This document shows, piece after piece, positions 27,004 to 35,228 of a DNA stretch of 64,000 nucleotides; position 1 is the stretch's first letter, and each line of letters begins with the position of its first letter. The notes beneath the pieces are model-generated. The model ran no database searches. It was given only the letters and a program-made list of their open reading frames with translations, and was not told the origin of the DNA. The DNA comes from Rubrivivax sp. GTDB taxonomy: Bacteria; Pseudomonadota; Gammaproteobacteria; Burkholderiales; Burkholderiaceae_C. The translations under genes were made by a program, and so were the position numbers. The DNA lies in contig JALHPY010000003.1 of NCBI GenBank assembly GCA_022842305.1, forward strand, positions 45,626 through 109,625, given 5' to 3'.

Positions 27004-28043
27004 CAGCCGCGCATGCCGGCGCCGGCCAGCCAGGTGCGCGTCAGCTCCACGCCGTGCGCAAAGTCCACCGCAGGTGCCCATCCCAGCAGGCGCCTGGCCT
27101 TGTCGTTCGAATAGTGGATCCGGAACGTTTCGCGCTCGACGCGGCCCAGCGCGGGCCAGGGCGCAGGGGCTGGCGCCGAGCCGGCCATGCGCATGAGCTT
27201 CAGGCGCACGCGGTCCAGCAGGCCCCGTGCCTGCGCCGGCGGGTGCGCTTCCCAGTACGCGATGGCCTGTGCGGACGAAAGATTTTCGAAGCGGGGCGGC
27301 GGTTGAACCATGCCGGCAAAGGCTGTGATGAACTCGCGCCAGGTCACGGCCGTGTCGGCGTTGACGAACATGGCCTGGCCCAGGGCGGCAGGGCTCACCA
27401 GCGCGGCGTCGATGGCGTCGCAGACATCGTCCACATAGACGGCGTTGCAGAGCCCGGCGCCCTCATCGAACCAGTCGACCACGCCGCCACGGGCCTGCTG
27501 GATCACTTGCGTCACGAAGTGGCTGTGGGGGCCGTACACCACCGTAGGCCGCAGGATGACGGCCGGCAGGTCGCCGCGGTCGATGGCGGCCTGGACGATC
27601 TCTTCCTGCTCGGCCTTGGAATCGCAATAGTCCTGGTTGTAGCGGCCGATGCGCGCCGTGTCTTCGCGCGCGGCCTCGGGGCCGGGGCGCGGGCCATGAA
27701 CCGACATAGTGCTGACGTGGACGAAGCGCCGGACACCGGCCGCCACGGCGCGCTGCACCAGTTGCCGGGTGGCTTGCGGTCCCTTGTCGCCATGCGCCAG
27801 ATGGACCACGGCGTCGCAGCCCTCGAGCGCCCGTTCCACCTGGTTGCGGTCGAGCAGGTCGCCCTGCCGCGTTGTCGCGCCCAGCGCTTGCAGCCCGGCC
27901 GCGGCATCGGGCCGCCGCACCATCGCCACCAGCGGCTGCGCGCCTTGGGCGGCAAGGCGCTCGCAGAGGCGGGTGCCGATGAAGCCGGTAGCGCCCGTGA
28001 TCAGGCACCGGGCCGGTCGATGTTCTGTGGAACTCGGCTTCAC
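27003..28043 (-). CDS. NAD-dependent epimerase/dehydratase (extended SDR family)
   Basis: A 346-residue extended SDR. I place the start at GTG 28043, overlapping the upstream TGA and preceded at about seven bases by a strong GGGAGGAG (28051-28059 region); ATG 28061 is too close to that site. The glycine motif is CLITGATGFIGTRLCERLA. The catalytic triad lies in STMSVHGPRPG (Ser/Thr) and YNQDYCDSKAEQEE, where the expected YxxxK is Y-C-D-S-K. VILRPTVVYGPHSHFVTQV is the substrate-domain strand. It should epimerise, dehydrate or reduce a nucleotide sugar or lipid-linked sugar; which one is not clear. It sits in the minus-strand operon between the TPR protein and the GMC remnant. Confidence 0.88.
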   Translation of the reverse strand: MKPSSTEHRPARCLITGATGFIGTRLCERLAAQGAQPLVAMVRRPDAAAGLQALGATTRQGDLLDRNQVERALEGCDAVVHLAHGDKGPQATRQLVQRAVAAGVRRFVHVSTMSVHGPRPGPEAAREDTARIGRYNQDYCDSKAEQEEIVQAAIDRGDLPAVILRPTVVYGPHSHFVTQVIQQARGGVVDWFDEGAGLCNAVYVDDVCDAIDAALVSPAALGQAMFVNADTAVTWREFITAFAGMVQPPPRFENLSSAQAIAYWEAHPPAQARGLLDRVRLKLMRMAGSAPAPAPWPALGRVERETFRIHYSNDKARRLLGWAPAVDFAHGVELTRTWLAGAGMRG

Positions 28044-28717
28044 GGCTTCGGCTCCTCCCATTTGCCCGCACCACGGAGCATCTCCTCGAGGTCCTTGCGT
28101 TCGAAGCCCATTTCCCGTGCGCGGTGAGCCCGCTTCAAGGCATTGCCGAAATCGCCCAATTCGAAGAAGACGAGCCCGGCGTTGAACTGGGTGAACGGGT
28201 TGTCGGGCGCCATCTCGGACGCGGCCTTGACCTGTCGGACAGCGTCTTCGACCCGTTTGAGCTTGTTCAGGTGGCGGGCGTAGATCATCCGCACCACCGG
28301 GTCGTCCTGCCGGAATCGAATGGCGCGCTCAAAGTAGCACTCGATCGGGAAGTCGAAGCCCGGCAACTGCGGTTGGTTGTGGCGTTCGCTGAGCTTCGCA
28401 AGGGCAATGAGCGCGCGGTGGTGGTTGGGCGATGACAGCAGCGTGTAGTTGAGATCCTTGTTCAGGTCGCCGGTCGAGCCGCCCAACAGGGCCTCGACGC
28501 GGGGGGTGAAATGGGCAATCTCGACGATGGTGAGTCTGGCGCGTTCGGTGCGGTAGTCGTAAGGACCGTAGTGCATCGGTATCGCGATCGGGCCGCAAGC
28601 ATGCGGTTGGACCGCGGCCTGGGCACCGGCCGGCAGGGGCGACACCAGCATACCGGCGGCGGACACTGCCAGGCACGCCACGAGTCGGGCCGATCGGTGT
28701 AGGTTGGGTAGATGCAT
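28040..28717 (-). CDS. Exported TPR-like protein, function unknown
   Basis: A 225-residue protein with a Sec signal peptide (MHLPNLHRSARLVACLAVSA, cleavage about after AGAQA near residue 34), so it works in the periplasm or at the membrane. After a short Cys-containing segment (HACGPIAIPMHYGPYDYRT) the second half forms tetratricopeptide-like helices: DDPVVRMIYARHLNKLKRVE and DNPFTQFNAGLVFFELGDF with ALKRAHRAREMGF. Such proteins commonly scaffold polysaccharide export or assembly complexes. Its stop overlaps the epimerase GTG by four bases. The protein lies 23 bases after exosortase-associated hydrolase 1, so it belongs to that operon. No enzyme motif is visible. Confidence 0.8.
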   Translation of the reverse strand: MHLPNLHRSARLVACLAVSAAGMLVSPLPAGAQAAVQPHACGPIAIPMHYGPYDYRTERARLTIVEIAHFTPRVEALLGGSTGDLNKDLNYTLLSSPNHHRALIALAKLSERHNQPQLPGFDFPIECYFERAIRFRQDDPVVRMIYARHLNKLKRVEDAVRQVKAASEMAPDNPFTQFNAGLVFFELGDFGNALKRAHRAREMGFERKDLEEMLRGAGKWEEPKP

Positions 28718-28740
28718 GCCAGTGCTCCTTGCCGGTCGCT

Positions 28741-29682
28741 TCAGGCTGCGTCGACGGGGTGATGTCCGAGCCAGTCGACGACGGCGGCCTCCAACGTCTG
28801 CCGCGAGGCCGTGTCGGAAAGTGTATGGTCCGCTTCGGGCAGTTCAATTCTCCGGATACTCGGTCGTGCGAGCAGGTCTTTCCAACTTGGCTGATGTGCC
28901 GTGGCCTGGACGAACTCCATCGCGGTCAGATCGGCCCCGCTCAGCACCAGCAATGAAGGGCCGGCAAAGCCGGCCCAGCCGGCCAGCATCGCCGCGCGAA
29001 AATCCAGTGCGCGCGGCCCCGTCCCCGCGCCCGGGCCGCCACGCGTCAACGGCCTCGCGGTCTTGAGCACGCTCAGCAGCGACTGGACCGCTCCGAAGCC
29101 AACCCGGCCGCTCGCGAGCTTCCGCCAGAAGTCCGCGCTCAGCAGGCGCTGCCGATAGTAGTGCTTGACCTGGGTCTGCGCCAGGCTCTGTTCCGAGCGG
29201 AACCAGGGGTTGAGCAGGCACAACCCGCCAACGCGGCTGTCGGGCCGCTGGTGCAGGTAGAGCAGGGCGGCGGACGCGGCGTCGCAAAGCCCGAACAGCA
29301 CCACCCGCGTGACCGCCGCGCGGCCGCACAGGATGTCCACAGCAGCGCCGATGTCGTCGGATACCGCTTCGAAGCTGCGTTGGTCACCCGTGCTGTCGCC
29401 CATCCCACGCACGTCGAAGCGCAGGCTTGGATGGCCGGCAGCAGCCAATGCGCGCGCCAGTTGCACGAACTGCCGATGCGAGCCCGCGCGGTACTGCGGG
29501 CCGCCCACGATGATGAGGACGGCGGTTCCGCTGGCCACGACGCTGGCGTGAGGGAGGCTCAGGATGCCCAGCAACTGCTCGTCCCCGCAGGCGAACGCGA
29601 GTGCGGTTTCCTGCGGCCGTGGCGAACTGTCCGCGACGGGGCGTGCCGCGGTCGCGGTGCTCGGGAGCGGCTCGGTGTTCAT
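28741..29682 (-). CDS. Exosortase A system-associated hydrolase 1 (alpha/beta hydrolase)
   Basis: A 313-residue alpha/beta hydrolase of the kind regularly linked to exosortase A loci. ATG 29682 overlaps the stop of hydrolase 2, giving MNTEPLPSTATAARPVADSS as the start. AVLIIVGGPQYRAGSHRQFV is the oxyanion-hole strand and LRFDVRGMGDSTGDQRSFE the strand 4 region. The nucleophile elbow reads VLFGLCDAASAALLY, so Cys stands where most hydrolases have Ser, flanked by G-x-C-x-A. LPEADHTLSDTAS provides a C-terminal His. It may act as a thioesterase or acyltransferase on acyl-ACP intermediates, since it is read with an ACP gene upstream. The natural substrate is not established for the family. Confidence 0.86.
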   Translation of the reverse strand: MNTEPLPSTATAARPVADSSPRPQETALAFACGDEQLLGILSLPHASVVASGTAVLIIVGGPQYRAGSHRQFVQLARALAAAGHPSLRFDVRGMGDSTGDQRSFEAVSDDIGAAVDILCGRAAVTRVVLFGLCDAASAALLYLHQRPDSRVGGLCLLNPWFRSEQSLAQTQVKHYYRQRLLSADFWRKLASGRVGFGAVQSLLSVLKTARPLTRGGPGAGTGPRALDFRAAMLAGWAGFAGPSLLVLSGADLTAMEFVQATAHQPSWKDLLARPSIRRIELPEADHTLSDTASRQTLEAAVVDWLGHHPVDAA

Positions 29683-30560
29683 GGATCCAAGCTCGCGCCA
29701 GCGGGCTGCACAACTGGCACCGGTGCGGGTTCGGCCAGCGCGCGCAGTGTGGCCACTATCAAGTCGGGCGCATCCTCGATCTCGGTCGTCTGCCAGAAAC
29801 TCGGGCCCGCCACTCTCTGGTGGCGCACTGCGCAGCCACCTTCGATCCAAGCCCTCACTGCTTCGGCGGCGGCGGGTGACGGCGGCAGGTCGGCATTGGC
29901 GGCCACGTCCAGCCACTCGACACGGCACCCGCTGCGCGGCGCTGCAAGCCGTGCGGCTTCCATGCCCTGCGCCAGGCCGGGTGCGATGGTGTAGCCGGCC
30001 ACCTGGGCCTGCCTGCCTCCGGCCAAGCGAGCCTTGGCGCTTGTCGGACCCTTGCCGGCGGTCTTGCCCAGCAGGGCGCCGGCGCTTTCGAGGCGCAGAA
30101 ACTGCTGCAGGATCACCTTGCCGCTCGTCGCCGCCTGCCAGAACAGCAGGTTCCAGGACGTGTCGAGCCGGGAAGCGGCCTCGGCGGCGAGAAGGCAACC
30201 GGCCCTGTTGCCCCACAGCCAGCGCGTCGGCGGCTTGGCGCCGGGCCAGCGCTCCAGCGCAAGCCCGCAAGCGGCCACCACGTCGGCTACCCAGATCTCC
30301 CAGGTGGCGTCGCCGCTGTCGCCCTCGCTGTCGCCGCAACCCAGCAGATCCAACTGCAGAACGGCGTAGCCTGCGGCCGCCAGCGCGCGTGCCTGCAGCG
30401 CCACCATCCGCCGCGACTTGTTCATCTCTTCCGCAAAGGCGTGCACATGCACGACCAGGCCCTGCACCGCTATGGCGCGGGGTACGTGCCAGATGCAGAG
30501 CCGGCGTCTGTCGTCGTCCGGCCGAATGGTTGCGAACCCGGCTTCGAGTGCGGGGTGCAC
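29679..30560 (-). CDS. Exosortase A system-associated hydrolase 2 (alpha/beta hydrolase)
   Basis: A 293-residue alpha/beta hydrolase-fold protein, starting at GTG 30560 four bases after the ACP stop. VVHVHAFAEEMNKSRRMVAL is the conserved strand 3 and oxyanion region, and LQLDLLGCGDSEGDSGDATW the strand 4 region. The expected nucleophile elbow reads WLWGNRAGCLLAAEAA, with Arg at the nucleophile position, so a classical Ser hydrolase triad is absent. The C-terminal part lacks a clear His after strand 8. It pairs with hydrolase 1 (ATGA overlap). A carrier, structural or pseudo-enzyme role toward acyl-ACP or a sugar is possible. It is the family's usual companion in exosortase A loci. Confidence 0.84.
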   Translation of the reverse strand: MHPALEAGFATIRPDDDRRRLCIWHVPRAIAVQGLVVHVHAFAEEMNKSRRMVALQARALAAAGYAVLQLDLLGCGDSEGDSGDATWEIWVADVVAACGLALERWPGAKPPTRWLWGNRAGCLLAAEAASRLDTSWNLLFWQAATSGKVILQQFLRLESAGALLGKTAGKGPTSAKARLAGGRQAQVAGYTIAPGLAQGMEAARLAAPRSGCRVEWLDVAANADLPPSPAAAEAVRAWIEGGCAVRHQRVAGPSFWQTTEIEDAPDLIVATLRALAEPAPVPVVQPAGASLDP

Positions 30561-30564
30561 TGCT

Positions 30565-30816
30565 TCAGTGGCCGAGCAGCTTGCCCACGAAGTCGGTCAG
30601 ACTGCCTACGGTGGCAAACGTGTCGCCGTCGATGTCGTCGTCGTCGACCGAAATGCCCAGGCGCTCTTCGAGCGTGGTGATCAGGGTGACTACGGCCATC
30701 GAATCGAGCTCGGGGATCGCGCCCAGGAGGTGGGTGTCGCGGTCAAAGGCGGCGCTGCGGCCGCCCAGGCTCAAGACCTCGTCGAGGACGCGCAGGACCT
30801 CTTGCTCCACGTTCAT
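30565..30816 (-). CDS. Acyl carrier protein, exosortase A-associated
   Basis: An 83-residue carrier protein. The phosphopantetheine attachment Ser is S39 in AIPELDSMAVVTLI. The rest is the usual acidic four-helix pattern (LLGAIPELDS, then EERLGISVDDDDIDGDTF). It starts the minus-strand operon with hydrolases 2 and 1, and faces the AMP ligase at 31039 across a 222-base divergent spacer. In exosortase A loci ACP, ligase and PLP decarboxylase genes are commonly found together, so it is presumed to carry the acyl or aminoacyl group activated by a ligase here. A second carrier, in the plus-strand operon, lies at 33376. Confidence 0.93.
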   Translation of the reverse strand: MNVEQEVLRVLDEVLSLGGRSAAFDRDTHLLGAIPELDSMAVVTLITTLEERLGISVDDDDIDGDTFATVGSLTDFVGKLLGH

Positions 30817-31038
30817 CGCATGCTGCTTTCACCGCGCCTAGGAGCGCTGGGTTCATCGGCGCGGATTCTACGGGTGCAGGGGCTGCAATCTGGGCGCAGC
30901 GCAGCTTCGGTCGAGACAAAGTCACGGCACGCCAACTTGCGCAATGCAGCCCATCCGCAGGTGCGGGAACCCTATGCAATACTGATCGGCGAATCTTTCC
31001 ACCTTCCTGCCCTGGCCGTGCCGGCCGCCCCTTGTACG
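30817..31038. promoter_or_regulatory. Divergent intergenic control region
   Basis: This 222-base spacer separates the minus-strand operon starting at the ACP gene from the plus-strand operon starting at the ligase. Both operons must be read from promoters here, so the region is the likely control point for the locus. No convincing -35/-10 pair is seen. GGCACGCCAACTTGC at 30926-30940 recalls a sigma-54 site but its spacing is one base too long. Confidence 0.5.
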
Positions 31039-32643
31039 ATGCGTGACGCCAGCCTCCTGTTCGAACTGATTCGCGAATCCGCGCATCGCAGCCCCCACGA
31101 CGTGGCCATCACGCACGGTGATGTGCACACGAGCTACGGTGCGCTGCAAGAGGCCGTCGCGGCTTTCGCTGCCTGGCTCGTCGGCAGCGGTCTTCAGCGC
31201 GGCGAACGGGTGGCCGTGTACCTGGAGAAGCGTCTCGAAACCGTGGTGACCAGCTTCGGCGCCACTGCCGCAGGGTGCGTGTTCGTGCCGCTGAATCCCC
31301 TGCTCAAGCCGGAGCAGGTGTCCTACATCCTGCGTGACTGCAACGTGCGCGTGCTCGTCACGTCGGCCGACCGCGCCCAGTTGCTTCAGCCGGTGCTGGC
31401 GTCCTGCGGCGACCTGCAGCACCTCGTGCTCACCGAAGCGTCACCCGCGGGTACTGCATTGCCCGTCACCCTGTGGCCCGCAGTCATGGCGGCAAGCGGC
31501 AGCGCAAGTCACAGGGTGATCGACTCGGACATGGCGGCCATCCTCTACACGAGCGGCAGCACCGGCCGCCCGAAGGGCGTGGTCCTGAGCCACCGCAACA
31601 TGGTGGCCGGCGCCAAGAGCGTGGCCAGCTACCTTGAAAACGGACCCACCGACACGCTGCTGGCAGCGCTGCCGCTGTCCTTCGATGCCGGATTCAGCCA
31701 GTTGACAACGGGCTTCCACAGTGGCGCACGTGTCGTGCTGCTGAATTACCTGCTGCCGCGCGACGTGATCAAGGCGCTGGCCCGCTATGGCGTCACCGGC
31801 CTTACGGCCGTGCCGCCGCTGTACATGCAACTGTGTACGCTGGAATGGCCGGCCGCCATCAACGAGCGTCTGCGCTACTTCGCCAACACTGGCGGCCGCA
31901 TGCCGCGTGAGACGCTCGAACAACTGCGCCGCAAGGCCCCCGGGGCCAAGCCTTACCTGATGTACGGGCTGACGGAGGCTTTCAGGTCCACCTACCTGCC
32001 TCCCACTGAGGTGGACCGGCGGCCCGACAGCATCGGCCGGGCCATTCCCAACGCCGAGATCCTGGTGCTTCGCGAAGATGGTACCGAGTGCGCTGCCGAA
32101 GAGCCGGGTGAACTGGTGCACCGCGGTGCCCTGGTGGGCATGGGGTATTGGGGCGATCCCGAAAAGACGGCCGAGCGTTACCGCTTGCTGCCGGTGGGTA
32201 CGGGCGGGCGCCAGGCGGGCATGCAGTTGCCCGAGTACGCCGTGTTCTCGGGCGATACCGTGCGGCGCGATGCGGAGGGGTTCCTGTACTTCATCGGTCG
32301 CCGCGACGAGATGATCAAGACCTCGGGCTACCGGGTCAGTCCCACCGAAGTCGAGGAGGAGTTGTACGCTACCGGCCAGGTCGGCGAATGTGCGGCTTTC
32401 GGCATCGACCACGCCACATTGGGCCAGGCTATCCAGGTGGTTGCCACGTCGCCGGATGGCAGCGCGGCAGTCGATGTGACGGCGTTGCTGGCCGCCTGCC
32501 GCCAGCGCATGCCGGCGTACATGGTTCCCGCCGGCATCGAGCCGATGGCGGCGCCGCTGCCGCGCAACCCGAACGGCAAGATCGACCGCAAACTGCTCTC
32601 GACAGCTTGGCACGAGCGTGCGGAGGCGGGGCGTGGCGTCTGA
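31039..32643 (+). CDS. AMP-forming acyl/aminoacyl ligase, exosortase A-associated
   Basis: A 534-residue adenylate-forming ligase that activates a carboxylate with ATP and passes it to a thiol, here presumably an ACP. ATG 31039 (MRDASLLFELIRESAHRSP) is the only start with family-like sequence. The phosphate loop is ILYTSGSTGRPKGVVLSHRN (169-188), and YLMYGLTEAFRSTYLPPTEV is the acyl-adenylate region. The catalytic Lys is in PNGKIDRK near the end. In the A4 region LSFDAGFSQ (around D216) carries an Asp where amino-acid-activating domains hold the amine. It heads a plus-strand operon and its stop overlaps the next gene's start. It is paralogous to the ligase at 33654. The substrate is inferred. 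Confidence 0.88.
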   Translation: MRDASLLFELIRESAHRSPHDVAITHGDVHTSYGALQEAVAAFAAWLVGSGLQRGERVAVYLEKRLETVVTSFGATAAGCVFVPLNPLLKPEQVSYILRDCNVRVLVTSADRAQLLQPVLASCGDLQHLVLTEASPAGTALPVTLWPAVMAASGSASHRVIDSDMAAILYTSGSTGRPKGVVLSHRNMVAGAKSVASYLENGPTDTLLAALPLSFDAGFSQLTTGFHSGARVVLLNYLLPRDVIKALARYGVTGLTAVPPLYMQLCTLEWPAAINERLRYFANTGGRMPRETLEQLRRKAPGAKPYLMYGLTEAFRSTYLPPTEVDRRPDSIGRAIPNAEILVLREDGTECAAEEPGELVHRGALVGMGYWGDPEKTAERYRLLPVGTGGRQAGMQLPEYAVFSGDTVRRDAEGFLYFIGRRDEMIKTSGYRVSPTEVEEELYATGQVGECAAFGIDHATLGQAIQVVATSPDGSAAVDVTALLAACRQRMPAYMVPAGIEPMAAPLPRNPNGKIDRKLLSTAWHERAEAGRGV

Positions 32644-33379
32644 GTTCCTGGCACGCGTTGCCAGCCCCTTCCGCGAGTTCGGCTGGCTGGCCGGTACGCT
32701 GTACATCCTGGACAGGCTGCTGCGGCGTCTGTCGCCCCAACTGGGCCTTTACGTCTACGAGTTCATGGTGCAGCCCATCGGCGGGCCGCCTTTGTTGCCG
32801 CCTAATCTGGCCAAGAACCTCAGCTTCAGGGAGATCGGGCCGGCCGATCCCGAGATCGAACTCATGCCGGCGCGTGCCGACATCAAGGCGCTGCGCTTCG
32901 AACAAGGGGCGCGCTGCATGGGGGCCTTTCGCAAGGGCCAACTGATTGGCTACCTCTGGTACGCCAGGGGCCGTTACCAGGAGGACGAGGTGCGCTGCGA
33001 CTATGAGTTGGTCGACGCTGCGGCCTCGGTGTTCGACTTCGACCTCTACGTCATGCCCCAGCATCGCCTGGGCGTCGGCTTCCTGGGCGTCTGGTATGGG
33101 GCCAACGAAATGCTCGCACCCCGTGGTGTGCGCTACACCTTCAGCCGCCTGACGCGCTTCAACGTGGCGTCGCGCCGCGCGCATGCCCACCTGGGCTGGA
33201 AGCGTGTCGGGGTGGGCGTCTTCCTGCGCGTCTGGCGCGCGGAATTCATGGTTTCCAGCCTGGCGCCGTACGTTGCCGCCACCTTCGGCCCACGCCAGAG
33301 AATCAGGCTGAAGTTGCGTCCAGATGCACTGGGCGGCACGGCGACGGCAGCGACAGTTTCAGTGGAGGCACCCAGATGA
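32633..33379 (+). CDS. GNAT-like acyltransferase of unknown specificity
   Basis: A 248-residue protein. GTG 32633 is favoured: it follows GGAGGCGGGGC and overlaps the ligase stop at 32641. The first 70 residues are a hydrophobic/amphipathic lead (WLAGTLYILDRLLRRLSPQL). The C-terminal half has GNAT features: a beta strand CMGAFRKGQLIGYLWYARG, then VFDFDLYVMPQHRLGVGFLG with acidic and cofactor-loop residues (PQHRLGVGF resembles the R/QxxGxG/A pyrophosphate loop), and FNVASRRAHAHLGWKRVGVG, the usual ending motif. Its position between a ligase and an ACP, coupled to both, suggests it transfers the carrier-bound acyl or aminoacyl group onto a sugar amine. That role is inference; acetyl-CoA use is equally possible. 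Confidence 0.7.
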   Translation: MASEFLARVASPFREFGWLAGTLYILDRLLRRLSPQLGLYVYEFMVQPIGGPPLLPPNLAKNLSFREIGPADPEIELMPARADIKALRFEQGARCMGAFRKGQLIGYLWYARGRYQEDEVRCDYELVDAAASVFDFDLYVMPQHRLGVGFLGVWYGANEMLAPRGVRYTFSRLTRFNVASRRAHAHLGWKRVGVGVFLRVWRAEFMVSSLAPYVAATFGPRQRIRLKLRPDALGGTATAATVSVEAPR

Positions 33380-33624
33380 GCGACATCATCGAAGTTCTGA
33401 TCGAATACATACGCAACGAGACCGGCTATACCGGTCCGATGAGCGCCGAGGACGACTTGCTGGAACTCGGCGTGCTGGACTCCTTCAACATCGTCTCGCT
33501 GGCCTTGTTTGCCCAGGAGCGTTTTGAAGTGGAACTCGAGGGCGAGGACCTCGTGCGCGACAACCTGGCCCGGCTGTCGGCGCTTGCCGCACTGATCGAA
33601 AAGCGGCGCGCCGAGCAGAACTGA
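33376..33624 (+). CDS. Acyl carrier protein of the glutamate-mutase operon
   Basis: An 82-residue carrier protein; its ATG overlaps the stop of the GNAT-like gene (ATGA). The phosphopantetheine Ser is S36 in ELGVLDSFNIVSLAL, an aliphatic DSF variant of the usual DSL. Acidic helices surround it (SAEDDLLELGVL, FEVELEGEDLVRDNL). It is followed after 29 bases by a second AMP ligase and then the glutamate mutase genes, so it is the best candidate to carry the 3-methylaspartyl or derived group. It is clearly different from the ACP at 30565. Confidence 0.93.
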   Translation: MSDIIEVLIEYIRNETGYTGPMSAEDDLLELGVLDSFNIVSLALFAQERFEVELEGEDLVRDNLARLSALAALIEKRRAEQN

Positions 33625-33653
33625 AACCGACCCAACCATCGAATCGTCTCAAC

Positions 33654-35228
33654 ATGCCTGCATCGATTCCGCGCTATCTGCTGCAAACCGCCCATCGCCT
33701 GCCCGACAAGGTGGCGCTGATCTCGCGCGAACGTTCCGCGACCTTCGCCGAACTGCTGCAGGAGGCGCTGACCACGGCGCAGTGCCTGCGCGAGATCGGC
33801 CTGGTCGCCGGTGATCGCGTGGGTATCTGCATGGAAAAGACCGTCGATCAGGCGGTCGCCATCCTGGGCGTGCTGTTCGCCAACGCCGTTGTCGTGCCGA
33901 TTCTGCCGCGCCTGAAGGGCCCGAACATCCGCCACATCATCGACAACTCCGGCATGGCGGCGATGATTACCGACACCGACCGGCTGGGCGAGGTGAAGGA
34001 ATTTGCCGGCCTCACGCGCCTGATCACCGGCCATGGGCCGGTGACCAATGATTGGCCGAACCTGCCCTACATGCGGCGCTTCATGCAGTCGACGAACTTC
34101 TTCGACCGCATCGGCAACGACAACGCCGCGATCATCTATTCCTCGGGTTCGACCGGGCGCCCCAAGGGCATTCTGATCTCGCAGCGCAACCTGGCCGAAG
34201 GTGCCGACATCGTGGCCGAGTACCTGGGCACGGACGAGACCGACCGCATCGGCTGCATGCTGTCGTTCAACTTCGACTACGGCATGAACCAGATCTGGCA
34301 AACCATCCGCCAGGGGTGCACGCTGATCCTGCATGAGCTGGCGTTGCCCAACGACCTGTTCGCGATGATGGCGCGCGAAAGGGTGACCGCGCTTCCGGTG
34401 ATGCCGGTGTTCCTGACCAAGATGTTCGACCGGCGCCTGAAGGTGGACACCTCGCGCTTCGACTTCTCGTCACTGCGCTACATCTGCTCGACGGGCGGGC
34501 GGCTTTCGGCCGACATGATCGCCGATATGCGCGGCGCGTTCCCTGGCGCCAAGATCTATTCGATGTTCGGCCTGACCGAGGCCTTCCGCGGCACCTATCT
34601 GCCGCCCGACAAGCTCGATGCCTTTCCCACGTCGGTGGGGCGCGCGGTGCCCGACTGTCAGATCCTGGTGCTCGACGAGCAGGGTGAGGAATGCCCGCCC
34701 AACGTCGTCGGCGAACTGGTGCAGCGCGGCGCCACGGTCACCAAGGGCTACTGGAACGACCCCGAGAACACGGCCAAGTCCTTTCGCCAGCATCCGCGGT
34801 TCCCGGGCGAGACGCTGGTGTTCAGCGGGGACAAGGTCTACAAGGACGAGAACGGGTTCATCTACTTCGTTGCCCGCGCCGACGACATGATCAAGACCAA
34901 GGGCTTTCGGGTCAGCCCCACCGAGGTGGAGACAGAAGTTTTGCGGCACCCGGATGTCGCCGAAGCGGTGGCCTTCGCGGTACCCAACATCAGCGTTGGC
35001 GAGGATATCGGCTGCGCCTATACCAGCGCCGACGGCAAGCCCATTGCCGAAGCGGTGCTCAAGCAGTTCCTGAAGTCCCAGCTGCCCAATCACATGGTGC
35101 CGGCAATGCTCGTGCATTTCGACAGCTTCCCCATTCTGGGCAACGCCGGCAAGCATGACCGCAAGCTGATCAAGCAACAGTCGTTCGATCGCTTGGGCAT
35201 CGCGGCGCTGGCTCATGGCAGCAGCTGA
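33654..35228 (+). CDS. AMP-forming aminoacyl-ACP ligase (predicted 3-methylaspartate activating)
   Basis: A 524-residue adenylate-forming ligase with phosphate loop IIYSSGSTGRPKGILISQRN (160-179) and YSMFGLTEAFRGTYLPPDKL. The C-terminal catalytic Lys is in GNAGKHDRKLIKQQ. The A4-like segment is LSFNFDYGMNQIW around D208; an Asp here contacts the amine in amino-acid-activating enzymes, including the beta-amino acid ligase VinN. It is a paralogue of the ligase at 31039 (both have TEAFR-x-TYLPP). Directly upstream is an ACP; its stop overlaps the mutase small-subunit start by 14 bases. I infer it adenylates 3-methylaspartate made by the mutase and loads the ACP. Direct acyl-CoA synthesis is the alternative. 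Confidence 0.8.
   Translation: MPASIPRYLLQTAHRLPDKVALISRERSATFAELLQEALTTAQCLREIGLVAGDRVGICMEKTVDQAVAILGVLFANAVVVPILPRLKGPNIRHIIDNSGMAAMITDTDRLGEVKEFAGLTRLITGHGPVTNDWPNLPYMRRFMQSTNFFDRIGNDNAAIIYSSGSTGRPKGILISQRNLAEGADIVAEYLGTDETDRIGCMLSFNFDYGMNQIWQTIRQGCTLILHELALPNDLFAMMARERVTALPVMPVFLTKMFDRRLKVDTSRFDFSSLRYICSTGGRLSADMIADMRGAFPGAKIYSMFGLTEAFRGTYLPPDKLDAFPTSVGRAVPDCQILVLDEQGEECPPNVVGELVQRGATVTKGYWNDPENTAKSFRQHPRFPGETLVFSGDKVYKDENGFIYFVARADDMIKTKGFRVSPTEVETEVLRHPDVAEAVAFAVPNISVGEDIGCAYTSADGKPIAEAVLKQFLKSQLPNHMVPAMLVHFDSFPILGNAGKHDRKLIKQQSFDRLGIAALAHGSS

Noticed and set aside
30926..30940. Sigma-54-like site GGCACGCCAACTTGC before the exosortase ligase
   Set aside because: The GG and GC elements are 11 bases apart, one more than the usual 10, and no other such site was found; polysaccharide loci of this type often use sigma-54, so it is only noted.
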